DNA from: Pseudomonas shahriarae
GTDB lineage: Bacteria; Pseudomonadota; Gammaproteobacteria; Pseudomonadales; Pseudomonadaceae
Direction: 5' to 3'
NCBI RefSeq assembly: GCF_014268455.2
Contig: NZ_CP077085.1
Coordinates: forward strand, 1 to 64,000
Length of the DNA: 64,000 nucleotides
Part shown: piece after piece, positions 18,470-30,419 of the stretch
Numbering within the stretch: position 1 is the stretch's first letter
Layout: the number at the start of each line of letters is the position of its first letter
Made by a program: the position numbers and the translations under genes
Notes under the pieces: model-generated
Databases searched by the model: none
Seen by the model: the letters and a program-made list of their open reading frames with translations, nothing else
What the model was told of the DNA's origin: nothing

Positions 18470-18703
18470 TTAGATTTTGCCGTCGCGGCGCAGTTCAGCG
18501 AGCACGACAGTGATGCCACGCTTGTCGATGATGCGCATGCCTTTGGCAGATACGCGCAGACGGACAAAACGTTTCTCTTCTTCAACCCAGAAGCGGTGAT
18601 GCTGCAGGTTTGGCAGGAAACGACGACGGGTTTTGTTGTTTGCGTGGGAAATGTTATTCCCAGTCACCGGACCCTTACCGGTAACTTGACAGACTCTCGA
18701 CAT
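18470..18703 (-). CDS. rpmB: 50S ribosomal protein L28
   Basis: 77 residues, [24 protein letters not shown] followed by [32 protein letters not shown], the standard L28 sequence. First gene of rpmB-rpmG. The region ahead of it contains a candidate sigma-70 promoter at 18852-18880, giving a leader of about 140 bases. Normal length. Confidence 0.97.
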   Translation of the reverse strand: MSRVCQVTGKGPVTGNNISHANNKTRRRFLPNLQHHRFWVEEEKRFVRLRVSAKGMRIIDKRGITVVLAELRRDGKI

Positions 18704-18851
18704 GCCTCAGCCCTCTAAAACCACATGCCCAACCCGGCATGGGTTGGCCGCTTAATCTCTCAGTCATTTGGCGCCAGGCGCCGCGTTTCTTTAAGGGTCT
18801 TACCGGCTACACCTACAGTGAAGGAACCGGGCCCCTAGAAAAGAGCGCTGC

Positions 18852-18880
18852 TTTATACCAGAAAGACCCCAGTGCAACAA
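18852..18880 (-). promoter_or_regulatory. candidate sigma-70 promoter for rpmB-rpmG
   Basis: Reading leftward, TTGTTG and TATAAA are separated by exactly 17 bases. This is the best promoter match in the 458-base gene-free stretch 18704-19161. The rest of that stretch holds GC-rich small hairpins (GGCGCCAGGCGCC near 18770) and no credible short gene. The promoter of the rightward peptide-binding gene is not evident. Confidence 0.5.
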
Positions 18881-19161
18881 CAGCCGGTGTGTTTTTCCCG
18901 CTGTAAATCTCGCCCAAGCAGCTCTCAAGCGCTGCCAGGGTGGGCCGCCGTGCCGCCGGACCGCTCGTCGCACCGAATGATTTATCGCCGCTGTTTGTAG
19001 GCCAAGGCCCCGGGCAAAATGACCTGAAGCGCCATCAAAACAGTATTTGTCCTAAATGCACAGGCAAAAATGGGCTAGTCATTTGTGAATCAGGCCACTA
19101 CGGTAGGCCTTTTCCAGACTGCACTCGCAGATGGGCCTCCGATCTGCAAAGGAAACCGACC

Positions 19162-20754
19162 ATGCGCCTCGCTGCCCTGCCACTTCTACTCGCCCCGCTC
19201 TTCCTCGCCCCGCTGGCCCAGGCGGCCTCCACGTTGAGCGTCTGCACCGAGGCCAGCCCCGAAGGGTTCGATGTGGTGCAGTACAACTCGCTGACCACCA
19301 CCAACGCCTCGGCGGATGTGCTGATGAACCGCCTGGTGGACTACGACGCCACGAGCGGCAAGCTGGTGCCGAGCCTGGCCGACAGCTGGGAAGTCTCGCC
19401 GGACGGCCTGACCTACACCTTTAAATTGCACCCCGGCGTCAAATTCCACCGCACTGCGTATTTCAGCCCAAGCCGCAGCCTTACCGCCGAAGATGTACGT
19501 TTCAGCTTCGAGCGCATGCTCGACCCGGCCAATCCCTGGCACCAGATCGCCCAGAGCGGCTTCCCCCACGCCCAGTCCTTGCAACTGCCGGCGCTGATCA
19601 AAAAGATCGACGCCCTGGATCCGCTGACCGTGCGCTTTACCCTGGATCACGCCGACTCCACGTTCCTCGCCGCGCTGAGCATGGGCTTTGCCTCGATCTA
19701 CCCGGCCGAATACGCCGACAAGTTGCTCAAGGCCGGCACCCCGGAAAAGCTCAATAGCCAACCCATCGGCACCGGCCCCTTTGTTTTCGGGCGTTTCCAG
19801 AAAGATGCAGCGATTCGCTACAAAGCCAACCCGGATTACTTCGCCGGCAAGCCTGCTGTGGATAACTTGATCTTTGCCATCACCCCGGACGCCAACGTAC
19901 GCCTGCAGAAACTGCGCCGGGATGAGTGCCAGATCGCCTTGTCACCCAAGCCCCTGGATATCGGCGAGGCGCAAAAGGATGCGGCGCTCAAGGTGGAAAA
20001 GACCGCAGCCTTCATGACCGCGTTTGTGGCCATCAACAGCCAGCACCCACCGTTGGACAAGCCAGAAGTGCGCCAGGCGATCAACCTGGCCTTCGACAAG
20101 GCCAGCTACCTCAAGGCCGTGTTTGAAGGCACCGCCGAAGCCGCCACCGGCCCCTACCCGCCCAATACCTGGGGTTTTGCCAAGGAATTGCCGGGTTATC
20201 CACAGGACATCGCCAAGGCCAAGGCCCTGCTGGCCCGCGCCGGGCTGAGTGACGGCTTCAAGACCACCCTTTGGACCCGGCCCTCGGGCAGCCTGCTCAA
20301 CCCCAACCCAAGCCTGGGCGCACAACTGCTGCAGGCGGACCTGGCCAAGGTCGGCATCCAGGCCGAGATCCGCGTGATCGAATGGGGCGAGCTGATCCGC
20401 CGCGCCAAGGCTGGCGAGCACGACCTGCTGTTTATGGGCTGGGCCGGCGACAACGGCGACCCGGATAACTTCCTGACCCCGCAGTTTTCCTGCGCGGCGG
20501 TAAAATCCGGCACCAACTTTGCCCGTTACTGCGACCCGGCACTGGACAAGCTGATCAGTGCCGGCAAGACCACCAATGAGCAAGGCGTGCGCAGCAAGCT
20601 GTATCAACAGGCACAGGCGCAGATCCAGCAGCAGGCGCTGTGGTTGCCACTGGCTCATCCGACGGCCTTTGCCCTGACCCGTAAAAATGTCGAGGGGTAT
20701 CAGGTCAGCCCGTTTGGGCGCCAGGATTTCTCCAAGGTCAGCGTGAAGCCCTGA
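19162..20754 (+). CDS. dppA: peptide ABC transporter substrate-binding protein (SBP_bac_5 family, orphan)
   Basis: 530 residues with a Sec signal peptide (MRLAALPLLLAPLFLAPLAQA) and a family 5 solute-binding fold. Landmarks are EGFDVVQYNSLTT, LADSWEVSPDGLTYTFKLHPGVKFH, LTAEDVRFSFERM and the C-terminal YQVSPFGRQDF. It binds di- or oligopeptides in the periplasm. No permease or ATPase gene is adjacent, so it must share a transporter encoded elsewhere. The syntenic PA5317 is, as I recall, one of several orphan binding proteins (DppA5) serving the Dpp permease. AGGAAA nine bases before 19162 sets the start; the longer frame upstream lacks a signal peptide. Confidence 0.86.
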   Translation: MRLAALPLLLAPLFLAPLAQAASTLSVCTEASPEGFDVVQYNSLTTTNASADVLMNRLVDYDATSGKLVPSLADSWEVSPDGLTYTFKLHPGVKFHRTAYFSPSRSLTAEDVRFSFERMLDPANPWHQIAQSGFPHAQSLQLPALIKKIDALDPLTVRFTLDHADSTFLAALSMGFASIYPAEYADKLLKAGTPEKLNSQPIGTGPFVFGRFQKDAAIRYKANPDYFAGKPAVDNLIFAITPDANVRLQKLRRDECQIALSPKPLDIGEAQKDAALKVEKTAAFMTAFVAINSQHPPLDKPEVRQAINLAFDKASYLKAVFEGTAEAATGPYPPNTWGFAKELPGYPQDIAKAKALLARAGLSDGFKTTLWTRPSGSLLNPNPSLGAQLLQADLAKVGIQAEIRVIEWGELIRRAKAGEHDLLFMGWAGDNGDPDNFLTPQFSCAAVKSGTNFARYCDPALDKLISAGKTTNEQGVRSKLYQQAQAQIQQQALWLPLAHPTAFALTRKNVEGYQVSPFGRQDFSKVSVKP

Positions 20755-20801
20755 CCCGGCCGTTGTAGGAGCCGGCAAGCCGACCCCTGCAAGCAACTGC
20801 G

Positions 20802-21476
20802 TTACAGCCAACCGTATTCGGCCATCGACAGCGGGTCACCGTCGCCGATAATGATGTGATCCAGTACCCGCACGTCCACCAGATCGAGGGCCCTTTGCAG
20901 ATGCTTGGTCAGTTTTCGATCAGCAATGCTGGGCTCGGCATTCCCGGAGGGGTGGTTGTGGCACAGGATCAACGCCGCTGCGTTGTAGTCCAGGGCGCGC
21001 TTGACCACCTGTCGCGGGTACACCATGGCATTGTCTATGGTGCCCTGGAACAGCGCTTCGAAGCCCAGCACCCGGTGCCTTGAATCAAGAAACAGGCAGC
21101 CGAATATTTCGTGGGGCTCATGGCGCAGCAGCGCCTTGAGGTAGTCACGCACGGCAACCGGGCTTTCCAGCACCGACTCATTGCGCACATGCTCGGCCAG
21201 ATGGCGCCGGCCCATTTCCAGCACCGCCTGCAACTGGGCGAACTTAGCCGGCCCCAGGCCCAGATGCTGGATGAAGACGGTTTGGCGGGCCTCCAGCAAC
21301 GAACGCAGGCTGCCAAATTGCCCCAGCAGATGGCGCGCCAAGTCCACCGCGCTTTTACCCGAGACGCCGGTACGCAGGAAAATCGCCAGCAACTCGGCAT
21401 CCGAGAGACTTGCCGCCCCCAACTCCAAAAGCTTCTCCCGCGGGCGCTCCGCCGCAGGCCAATTGCGAATACTCAT
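20802..21476 (-). CDS. radC: RadC-family JAB/MPN-domain protein
   Basis: 224 residues. An N-terminal helix-hairpin-helix-like region ([36 protein letters not shown]) is followed by the JAMM metal site with [16 protein letters not shown] and the upstream Glu region. The name comes from an old and withdrawn link to repair; the cellular role is uncertain. GGAGGTGCC directly precedes the ATG. It diverges from coaBC, the usual arrangement in gammaproteobacteria. Confidence 0.93.
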   Translation of the reverse strand: MSIRNWPAAERPREKLLELGAASLSDAELLAIFLRTGVSGKSAVDLARHLLGQFGSLRSLLEARQTVFIQHLGLGPAKFAQLQAVLEMGRRHLAEHVRNESVLESPVAVRDYLKALLRHEPHEIFGCLFLDSRHRVLGFEALFQGTIDNAMVYPRQVVKRALDYNAAALILCHNHPSGNAEPSIADRKLTKHLQRALDLVDVRVLDHIIIGDGDPLSMAEYGWL

Positions 21477-21607
21477 GGCACCTCCGTGTGCATGTGCGCC
21501 GCTGTTGCATGGCGGACGCTGTGTTATCTTAGCCGCTCTTTTTTGCGCGCGATTTCACCTGGGGAGGGGGGATCGCAACGCCATCACTGAACTGGAAAGG
21601 CAAACCA

Positions 21608-22816
21608 ATGCAGCGTCTGTATCGGAAACGCATCGTTCTCGGCGTCGGCGGCGGTATTGCCGCCTACAAGAGCGCAGAGTTGGTTCGCAGGCTCCTGGAC
21701 CAGGGCGCCGAAGTGCGCGTGGTCATGACCCGTGGCGGCAGTGAGTTCATTACCCCGCTGACCATGCAGGCCCTGTCCGGCCACCCGGTGCACCTGGACC
21801 TGCTGGACCCGGCAGCCGAAGCCGCCATGGGCCATATCGAACTGGCCAAATGGGCCGACCTGGTGCTGATCGCACCCGCCACTGCTGACCTCATCGCGCG
21901 CCTCGCCCAAGGCATTGCCGACGACCTGCTGACCACGCTGGTGCTGGCCACCGACGCCACCGTCACCATCGCCCCGGCAATGAACCAGGCCATGTGGCGC
22001 GACCCCGCCACCCAGGCCAACACCCAACTCCTGCAAAGCCGTGGCCTCAAGGTCTTCGGCCCGGCCTCCGGCAGCCAGGCCTGTGGCGACGTCGGCCTGG
22101 GGCGCATGCTCGAAGCCACGGACCTGGCGCTGTGTGCCGCCGAGTGCTTCCAGCATCTGGCCCTGACCGGTAAGCACGTACTGATTACCGCCGGCCCGAC
22201 CCAGGAAAACATCGACCCGGTGCGCTACATCACCAACCATAGCTCAGGGAAAATGGGCTTTGCCCTGGCAGAAGCGGCGGTTGAGGCAGGCGCACGCGTG
22301 ACTCTGATCACCGGCCCGGTGCATCTGCCGACCCCGGACCGGGTCACCCGCATCGACGTAGTCAGCGCCCGCGACATGCTCGCTGCCTGTGAGGCGGCGA
22401 TTCCCTGCGATGTGTTTATCGCGTCGGCAGCGGTCGCAGACTACCGCCCGGAAGTGGTTGCCCCACAAAAACTCAAGAAAGACCCTACAAGCGGCGACGG
22501 CCTGCTCCTGCAAATGGTGCGCAACCCGGACATTTTGGCCACCATCGCCACCCGCGCGGATCGTCCGTTCAGCGTCGGTTTCGCTGCCGAAACCGAAAAC
22601 CTGCTGGACTACGCCGCACGCAAACTGAAAGACAAAAACCTCGACCTGATCGTTGCCAATGACGTCGCCAACCCGAGCATCGGCTTCAACAGCGAGGAAA
22701 ACGCCTGCAGCGTGATTGATCGCGAGCTGCACGCCACCCTTTTCGCCCAGACCAGCAAGGGCAAGATTGCCCGCCAACTGATCTCTTTTATCGCCCAACG
22801 GCTGAACCAGGTTTAA
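21608..22816 (+). CDS. coaBC: bifunctional phosphopantothenoylcysteine decarboxylase / phosphopantothenate-cysteine ligase
   Basis: 402 residues carrying two consecutive coenzyme A steps. The CoaC flavoprotein half (1-190) has [16 protein letters not shown], the substrate loop [14 protein letters not shown] and the catalytic Cys in [13 protein letters not shown]. The CoaB half starts at [26 protein letters not shown] and ends in the CTP-binding region LDLIVANDV. Its TAA stop shares a base with the ATG of dut, so the two are translationally coupled. Complete and ordinary. Confidence 0.96.
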   Translation: MQRLYRKRIVLGVGGGIAAYKSAELVRRLLDQGAEVRVVMTRGGSEFITPLTMQALSGHPVHLDLLDPAAEAAMGHIELAKWADLVLIAPATADLIARLAQGIADDLLTTLVLATDATVTIAPAMNQAMWRDPATQANTQLLQSRGLKVFGPASGSQACGDVGLGRMLEATDLALCAAECFQHLALTGKHVLITAGPTQENIDPVRYITNHSSGKMGFALAEAAVEAGARVTLITGPVHLPTPDRVTRIDVVSARDMLAACEAAIPCDVFIASAAVADYRPEVVAPQKLKKDPTSGDGLLLQMVRNPDILATIATRADRPFSVGFAAETENLLDYAARKLKDKNLDLIVANDVANPSIGFNSEENACSVIDRELHATLFAQTSKGKIARQLISFIAQRLNQV

Positions 22817-23277
22817 TGTCCATGCACGCTTTGCAAGCCAAGATCCTCGACCCCCGCCTCGGCACCGACTTCCCACTGCCGGCCTACGCCACACCGGGCT
22901 CCGCCGGCCTGGACCTGCGCGCCATGCTCAAGCAAGACACCGTCCTTGAGCCGGGCCAGACCCTGCTGATCCCCACCGGCCTGTCGATCTACGTCGGCGA
23001 CCCCGGCCTGGCCGCCTTGATCCTGCCGCGCTCCGGCCTGGGTCACAAACACGGGATCGTGCTGGGCAACCTGGTGGGCTTGATCGACTCGGACTACCAG
23101 GGCGAATTGATGGTCTCGTGCTGGAACCGTGGCCAGACTGCCTTCAACATCGCCGTCGGCGAGCGCATTGCTCAACTGGTCCTGGTGCCGGTGGTGCAGG
23201 CACATTTCGAACTGGTCACCGAGTTCGACGAAACCCAGCGTGGCGCGGGCGGTTTCGGGCATTCCGGCAGCCACTGA
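22816..23277 (+). CDS. dut: deoxyuridine 5'-triphosphate nucleotidohydrolase (dUTPase)
   Basis: 153 residues. It hydrolyses dUTP to dUMP and pyrophosphate, protecting DNA from uracil and feeding dTMP synthesis. Conserved motifs: GSAGLDLRA (I), [15 protein letters not shown] (II), [11 protein letters not shown] (III, with catalytic Asp), [10 protein letters not shown] (IV) and [10 protein letters not shown] at the C-terminus (V). It overlaps the coaBC stop by one base. A hairpin follows the stop. Confidence 0.97.
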   Translation: MSMHALQAKILDPRLGTDFPLPAYATPGSAGLDLRAMLKQDTVLEPGQTLLIPTGLSIYVGDPGLAALILPRSGLGHKHGIVLGNLVGLIDSDYQGELMVSCWNRGQTAFNIAVGERIAQLVLVPVVQAHFELVTEFDETQRGAGGFGHSGSH

Positions 23278-23286
23278 CTACGCTCA

Positions 23287-23315
23287 GGCATGCCGGACTC
23301 TGCGTCCGACATGCC
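23287..23315 (+). terminator. hairpin downstream of dut
   Basis: GGCATG-C-CGGAC and GTCCG-A-CATGCC form an 11-pair stem with one mismatch and a five-base loop, ten bases after the dut stop. There is no clear U tract, so it may be a weak terminator or stability element between dut and algC. Confidence 0.4.
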
Positions 23316-23434
23316 CCAGTGGCATTTTCGCACCACGAACTCTAGGGCAAAAACGCCGTCTTACCCTTCAGTTTGAGCCTGCCGGTCGCCACATTCAGGC
23401 CTGTCCGCCCCGTATCGATGGAGTTTCCCCAGTG

Positions 23435-24832
23435 ATGAGCAACGCAGCCCCAGTCGCACCGACGTTTCCCGACAGCATTTTCCGCGCCTACGACATCCGT
23501 GGTGTCGTCCCGAAAACCCTGACCGCCGAAACCGCCTACTGGATCGGCCGCGCCATCGGCTCGCAAAGCCTGGCCCAGGGCGAGCCCAACGTCTCTGTGG
23601 GACGTGACGGTCGCCTGTCCGGCCCCGAGCTGGTGGAGCGCCTGATCCAGGGCCTGGCCGACAGCGGCTGTCATGTCAGCGACGTTGGCCTGGTGCCGAC
23701 CCCGGCGCTGTACTACGCCGCCAACGTGCTGGCCGGCAAATCCGGCGTGATGCTCACTGGCAGCCACAACCCATCGGACTACAACGGCTTCAAGATCGTG
23801 ATTGCCGGCGATACCCTTGCCAACGAACAGATCCAGGCCCTGCACACTCGCCTCAAGACCAATGACCTGACCAGCGGTAAGGGCAGCATCACCAAGGTCG
23901 ATATCCTCCAGCGCTACTCGGACGAAATCACCCGTGACGTCAAGCTCGAGCGGCGCCTGAAAGTCGTGGTGGACTGCGGCAACGGCGCGGCCGGCGTGAT
24001 CGCCCCGCAACTGCTCGAAGCCTTGAACTGCGAAGTGATCCCGCTGTTCTGCGAAGTCGACGGCAATTTCCCCAACCATCACCCGGACCCGGGCAAGCCT
24101 GAAAATCTGGTGGACCTGATCGCCAAGGTCGCAGAAGTGGGCGCCGATGTCGGCCTGGCCTTCGATGGCGACGGCGACCGCGTAGGCGTGGTGACCAACA
24201 CCGGCAGCATCGTGTTCCCCGACCGCCTGCTGATGCTGTTCGCCCGCGACGTAGTGGCGCGCAACCCCGGTGCCGAGATCATCTTCGACGTCAAATGCAC
24301 CCGGCGCCTGACGCCGTTGATCAAGGAATACGGCGGCCGCCCACTGATGTGGAAGACCGGTCACTCGTTGATCAAAAAGAAAATGAAAGAAACCGGCGCC
24401 CTGCTGGCCGGCGAAATGAGCGGCCATGTGTTCTTCAAGGAGCGCTGGTTCGGTTTTGACGACGGCATCTACAGCGCCGCCCGCCTGCTGGAGATCCTCA
24501 GCAAGGAAAAATCCAGCGCTGAAGACTTGTTCGAGACCTTCCCGAACGATATTTCTACGCCGGAAATCAATATCCATGTGACCGAAGAGAGCAAATTCAG
24601 CATCATTGACGCATTGCACGATGCGCAATGGGGTGCAGGCGCCAACCTGACCACCATTGATGGTGTGCGAGTCGATTATGCCGAAGGCTGGGGCCTGGTT
24701 CGCGCGTCCAACACCACTCCGGTGCTGGTTCTGCGTTTCGAGGCGGATACCGAGGCCGAGTTGCAGCGCATCAAGGACGTGTTCCACGCCCAGTTGAAAC
24801 GTGTTGCCCCTGATCTCCAACTACCGTTCTGA
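23435..24832 (+). CDS. algC: phosphomannomutase/phosphoglucomutase
   Basis: 465 residues. It interconverts mannose-6-P/mannose-1-P and glucose-6-P/glucose-1-P, supplying sugars for alginate, LPS and other polysaccharides. The phosphoserine is S110 in GVMLTGSHNPSDYNGFK, the Mg site is AFDGDGDRVG, the sugar-binding loop is GEMSGH, and RASNTTPVLVLRFEA binds phosphate near the C-terminus. The ATG at 23435 follows a GTG immediately upstream that is equally spaced for GGAG; the difference is one residue. Upstream frame extension runs into dut and is rejected. Separated from argB by 21 bases, hence likely co-transcribed. Confidence 0.95.
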   Translation: MSNAAPVAPTFPDSIFRAYDIRGVVPKTLTAETAYWIGRAIGSQSLAQGEPNVSVGRDGRLSGPELVERLIQGLADSGCHVSDVGLVPTPALYYAANVLAGKSGVMLTGSHNPSDYNGFKIVIAGDTLANEQIQALHTRLKTNDLTSGKGSITKVDILQRYSDEITRDVKLERRLKVVVDCGNGAAGVIAPQLLEALNCEVIPLFCEVDGNFPNHHPDPGKPENLVDLIAKVAEVGADVGLAFDGDGDRVGVVTNTGSIVFPDRLLMLFARDVVARNPGAEIIFDVKCTRRLTPLIKEYGGRPLMWKTGHSLIKKKMKETGALLAGEMSGHVFFKERWFGFDDGIYSAARLLEILSKEKSSAEDLFETFPNDISTPEINIHVTEESKFSIIDALHDAQWGAGANLTTIDGVRVDYAEGWGLVRASNTTPVLVLRFEADTEAELQRIKDVFHAQLKRVAPDLQLPF

Positions 24833-24853
24833 TTATTTGCCCCGGAGCCCTGA

Positions 24854-25759
<906 letters not shown>

Positions 25760-25769
25760 GCGCTGAAAC

Positions 25770-25809
25770 AAAAAGCCCCCGTTCAACTGGATTGAACGGG
25801 GGCTTTTTT
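25770..25809. terminator. bidirectional terminator between argB and pyrE
   Basis: Stem AGCCCCCGTTCAA / TTGAACGGGGGCT has 13 pairs with a short loop, with A5 before and T6 after. It serves both convergent genes. Confidence 0.94.
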
Positions 25810-25844
25810 GTGGCCAATCTGCAACAGGGTGGGTATCCCCTGTG

Positions 25845-26489
25845 TCAGACGCCAAACTGCTCGCGGTACGCACGCACTGCCGGCAGATGCTGCTTGAGCT
25901 GCGGGTCGTCTTCCAGGAACTGCAATACCTGGTTCAGCGACACGATGCTCACCACGGGAATCCCGAAGTCACGTTCCACTTCCTGGATCGCCGACAACTC
26001 ACCGTTGCCGCGTTCCTGGCGGTTCAACGCGATCAGCACGCCCGCAGCCTTGGCGCCGTCCTGGGACGCAATGATCTGCATCACTTCACGAATCGCGGTA
26101 CCGGCAGTGATCACGTCGTCGATGATCAGCACATCGCCGGTCAGCGGCGCGCCGACCAGGCTGCCGCCCTCACCGTGGGCCTTGGCTTCCTTGCGGTTGA
26201 AGCACCACGGCAGATCGCGGTCGTGGTGTTCAGCCAGGGCCACTGCGGTTGCGGCGGCCAACGGAATACCTTTGTAGGCCGGGCCAAACAGCACGTCGAA
26301 GGCAATACCGCTTTCAACGATGGCGGCGGCGTAGAAACGCCCCAGTTGCGCCAGGGCAGAACCCGAGTTGAACAGGCCGGCATTGAAGAAGTATGGGCTG
26401 GTGCGCCCGGACTTGAGGGTGAACTCACCGAAGCGCAAAACCCCGCGATCGATGGCAAAACGAATGAAATCGCGTTGATACGCCTGCAT
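25845..26489 (-). CDS. pyrE: orotate phosphoribosyltransferase
   Basis: 214 residues. It makes OMP from orotate and PRPP in pyrimidine synthesis. The PRPP loop is [17 protein letters not shown], and the substrate region [18 protein letters not shown] is upstream. The chosen ATG ([18 protein letters not shown]) is the family start; seven extra in-frame residues upstream are rejected. It diverges from crc over an 82-base region holding a 17-bp palindrome. Confidence 0.97.
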   Translation of the reverse strand: MQAYQRDFIRFAIDRGVLRFGEFTLKSGRTSPYFFNAGLFNSGSALAQLGRFYAAAIVESGIAFDVLFGPAYKGIPLAAATAVALAEHHDRDLPWCFNRKEAKAHGEGGSLVGAPLTGDVLIIDDVITAGTAIREVMQIIASQDGAKAAGVLIALNRQERGNGELSAIQEVERDFGIPVVSIVSLNQVLQFLEDDPQLKQHLPAVRAYREQFGV

Positions 26490-26533
26490 GAAAAAAGCCT
26501 CAGATACCACGGATTTAGCTAAATAGGTAGACG

Positions 26534-26550
26534 GCGTGTATCATACACGC
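26534..26550. promoter_or_regulatory. 17-bp perfect palindrome in the pyrE/crc divergent promoter
   Basis: GCGTGTAT, one central base, then ATACACGC: eight perfect pairs. It contains TATCAT on the plus strand and TATGAT on the minus strand, so each could serve as a -10 element for crc and pyrE. An operator or symmetrical promoter is plausible. Confidence 0.5.
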
Positions 26551-26571
26551 ACGCGATTTTTGGGGCCATTT

Positions 26572-27351
26572 ATGCGGATCATCAGTGTGAACGTTAATGG
26601 TATTCAGGCTGCAGTCGAGCGTGGTTTGCTCAGTTGGCTGCAAGCCCAGAATGCCGACGTCATCTGCCTGCAGGACACCCGCGCCTCCGCCTTTGAACTG
26701 GACGACCCAGCCTTCCAACTGGATGGCTACTTCCTTTATGCCTGTGATGCCGAAGTCCCTGCCCAAGGTGGCGTGGCTCTGTACTCACGGTTGCAACCCA
26801 AGGCGGTCATCAGCGGCCTCGGCTTCGAGACAGCCGATCGCTACGGGCGCTACCTGCAAGCCGATTTCGACAAAGTCAGTATTGCTACCTTGCTGCTCCC
26901 TTCGGGGATGAACGGCGATGAAGACTTGAACCAGAAGTTCAAGCTAATGGACGATTTCGCCCGTTATCTGGATAAACAGCGACGCAAACGCCGCGAGTAC
27001 ATTTATTGTGGCTCGTTGTACGTGGCGCAACAGAAGCTGGATATCAAGAACTGGCGCGACAGCCAGCAATCCCCGGGCTTCCTGGCGCCGGAACGGGCCT
27101 GGATGGACGAGATTGTCGGCAACATGGGGTATGTAGATGCCCTGCGTGAAGTCAGCCGCGAAGGCGACCAGTACAGCTGGTGGCCGGACAACGAACAGGC
27201 CGAGATGCTTAATCTGGGCTGGCGCTTTGACTACCAGTTGCTGACCCCCGGCCTGCGCCGGTTTGTCCGCAGCGCACGTCTGCCGCGTCAACCGCGCTTC
27301 TCGCAACATGCGCCGTTGATCGTGGACTACGACTGGACCTTGACCATCTGA
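26572..27351 (+). CDS. crc: catabolite repression control protein
   Basis: 259 residues of the exonuclease/endonuclease/phosphatase fold (MRIISVNVNGIQAAVERGLLSWLQAQNADVICLQDTRA at the N-terminus, SQHAPLIVDYD at the end). In Pseudomonas, Crc has no confirmed nuclease activity. It works with Hfq on A-rich mRNA sites to block translation of less preferred catabolic genes. The chosen ATG follows GGGG by six bases and gives the exact known length; the ATG 36 bases upstream lies in the promoter. Divergent from pyrE as in all pseudomonads. The catabolic dad and pau genes in this window are plausible targets. Confidence 0.96.
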   Translation: MRIISVNVNGIQAAVERGLLSWLQAQNADVICLQDTRASAFELDDPAFQLDGYFLYACDAEVPAQGGVALYSRLQPKAVISGLGFETADRYGRYLQADFDKVSIATLLLPSGMNGDEDLNQKFKLMDDFARYLDKQRRKRREYIYCGSLYVAQQKLDIKNWRDSQQSPGFLAPERAWMDEIVGNMGYVDALREVSREGDQYSWWPDNEQAEMLNLGWRFDYQLLTPGLRRFVRSARLPRQPRFSQHAPLIVDYDWTLTI

Positions 27352-27368
27352 GGTCAATATCCAGGTAC

Positions 27369-27398
27369 AAAAAAACCGACATCGCTGTCGGTTTTTTT
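27369..27398. terminator. bidirectional terminator between crc and the DUF4870 gene
   Basis: ACCGACA / TGTCGGT stem with a TCGC loop has seven A before and seven T after. It serves both convergent transcripts. Confidence 0.93.
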
Positions 27399-27409
27399 GT
27401 GGGCGATCA

Positions 27410-27778
27410 TTATTTGATCAATCGCCAGGTGAGCGGGTAACGGTAGGCAATGCCTTTGTTGGCCTTGATCCCGCCAATGATGGTCAAGATCAGTGCGGCA
27501 ATTACCAGCACCACCATCAACAGGAAGCCGATCACCACGAACCCCAGGACAAAGCAGACCAGCCAGGCGATGGCCACGGTCAGCTGGAAGTTCAGCGCTT
27601 CCTTGCCCTGGTCGTCGATCAGCGGGTCCATGTCCTTCTTCACCTGCCACAGGATCAATGGCCCCAACACGCTACCAAAGGGGAACACCAGGCCCAGGAA
27701 CGCCGCGAAGTGACAGAGCATCGCCCATTGGCGCACTTCCTTGTTCTGGGCTGACACGGGAAGCTGGTTGTCACTCAT
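27410..27778 (-). CDS. DUF4870 (Tic20-like) membrane protein
   Basis: 122 residues with hydrophobic segments at roughly 20-45, 62-82 and 83-105. The family motifs are MLCHFAAFLGLVFPFGSVLGPLILWQVKKDMDPLIDDQGKEALNFQLT and GGIKANKGIAYRYPLTWRLI. An inner-membrane protein of unknown function; PA5333 occupies the same place. It lies 23 bases downstream of rph on the same strand, so it is probably in its transcript. Confidence 0.86.
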   Translation of the reverse strand: MSDNQLPVSAQNKEVRQWAMLCHFAAFLGLVFPFGSVLGPLILWQVKKDMDPLIDDQGKEALNFQLTVAIAWLVCFVLGFVVIGFLLMVVLVIAALILTIIGGIKANKGIAYRYPLTWRLIK

Positions 27779-27801
27779 CGCGTTGCTCCTTGAGGCCGGT
27801 T

Positions 27802-28524
27802 TCAGTCAGCCAGTGCGGCGTTCTGCAGTTCGAAGATTTCGCTCATGCCTTTCTGGGCCAGGGCCAGCATGGCGTTCAGGTCTGCCGGCTGGAATGGCGC
27901 GCCTTCGGCGGTGCCCTGCACTTCGATGAACCCACCGGTGCTGGTCATGACCACGTTCAGGTCGGTCTCGGCAGCCGAGTCTTCCAGGTAGTCCAGGTCC
28001 AGCACCGGCTCGCCCTGGTACATGCCCACCGATACGGCGGCAATCATCTGCTTGAGCGGGTCGCCGCCTTTCAGGCCGCCGCGCTTCTTGATCACTTTCA
28101 GCGCGTCGACCAGGGCCACCATGGCGCCAGTGATGGAGGCGGTGCGGGTGCCGCCGTCGGCCTGGATCACGTCGCAGTCGACGTACAGGGTTACATCGCC
28201 CAGTTTAGACATGTCCAGCGCAGCGCGCAGGGAACGGCCGATCAGACGCTGGATTTCCAGGGTACGACCGCCCTGCTTGCCACGGCTGGCTTCACGCTGG
28301 TTACGCTCGCCGGTGGCGCGCGGCAACATGCCGTACTCTGCGGTCAACCAACCCTGGCCCTGCCCCTTGAGGAAACGCGGCACGCCATTCTCGACGCTGA
28401 CGGTGCAGATGACCTTGGTATCGCCAAACTCGACCAGTACAGATCCCTCGGCGTGTTTGGTGTAGTTGCGGGTGATGCGGATCGAGCGGAGCTGATCGGC
28501 AGCGCGACCACTTGGACGTTTCAT
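27802..28524 (-). CDS. rph: ribonuclease PH
   Basis: 240 residues. A phosphorolytic 3'-5' exoribonuclease that trims tRNA precursors. Characteristic segments: [83 protein letters not shown] and [18 protein letters not shown]. The frame is intact, unlike the frameshifted rph of E. coli K-12. The start at 28524 matches the family length; the longer reading is rejected. A TATAAT lies 38-43 bases upstream. Confidence 0.96.
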   Translation of the reverse strand: MKRPSGRAADQLRSIRITRNYTKHAEGSVLVEFGDTKVICTVSVENGVPRFLKGQGQGWLTAEYGMLPRATGERNQREASRGKQGGRTLEIQRLIGRSLRAALDMSKLGDVTLYVDCDVIQADGGTRTASITGAMVALVDALKVIKKRGGLKGGDPLKQMIAAVSVGMYQGEPVLDLDYLEDSAAETDLNVVMTSTGGFIEVQGTAEGAPFQPADLNAMLALAQKGMSEIFELQNAALAD

Positions 28525-28561
28525 AGGGGATACCTGTACAGAGGACGAAAAACTGCCGAGC

Positions 28562-28567
28562 ATTATA
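28562..28567 (-). promoter_or_regulatory. candidate -10 element for rph
   Basis: Perfect TATAAT on the minus strand, 38 bases before the rph start, in the rph/yicC divergent region. The hexamer 17 bases upstream (TGCCGA) is a poor -35. Confidence 0.5.
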
Positions 28568-28757
28568 GAGCCGCAGGCCGCTTCTCGGCACTGCTAATAA
28601 ATTCGGTAACGAATGGACAACCCCTGGCACCCTTTGTCACAGCCCGCATTTGGGGGCGCCCGCCCCGTTGCGCTACAATCCTGCGCCTTCGCAGCCAGTC
28701 GGCTTCAATCTACCCACCAGCCCGCCCGTTTGCGGGACTGCATCGCGAGGTACCTCC

Positions 28758-30252
<1,495 letters not shown>

Positions 30253-30326
30253 ATGGCTCTTCCCAAAACCGCTGCAAGGGCCTTACATTGGCACTTGTAG
30301 CGTGTTTGCCGGGGCCTGCAGAAAAT

Positions 30327-30356
30327 CAGCGCTTCCCTAAACGCTGGTGATTTTTT
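30327..30356 (+). terminator. weak terminator-like hairpin between gmk and rpoZ
   Basis: CAGCG and CGCTG pair over a ten-base loop and are followed by GTGA and six T. The stem is short, so termination would be partial. Confidence 0.35.
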
Positions 30357-30419
30357 AAACTGTTGAGTCCGCTCGCCCAACCGGGCAGCGCGCATCTTGC
30401 ATTCGCTCCGAGGAATACC

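Noticed and set aside
18940..19161. Long N-terminal extension of the peptide-binding protein
   Set aside because: A proper signal peptide with its own AGGAAA begins at 19162; the extension would bury it.
20761..20790. Possible REP fragment GTAGGAGCCGGCAAGCCG after the peptide-binding gene
   Set aside because: Too short and diverged to assign to the families seen elsewhere in the window.
30289..30318. Sigma-54-like TTGGCAC...TTGC upstream of rpoZ
   Set aside because: Spacing between the GG and GC elements is about 11 bases rather than the required 4-5.
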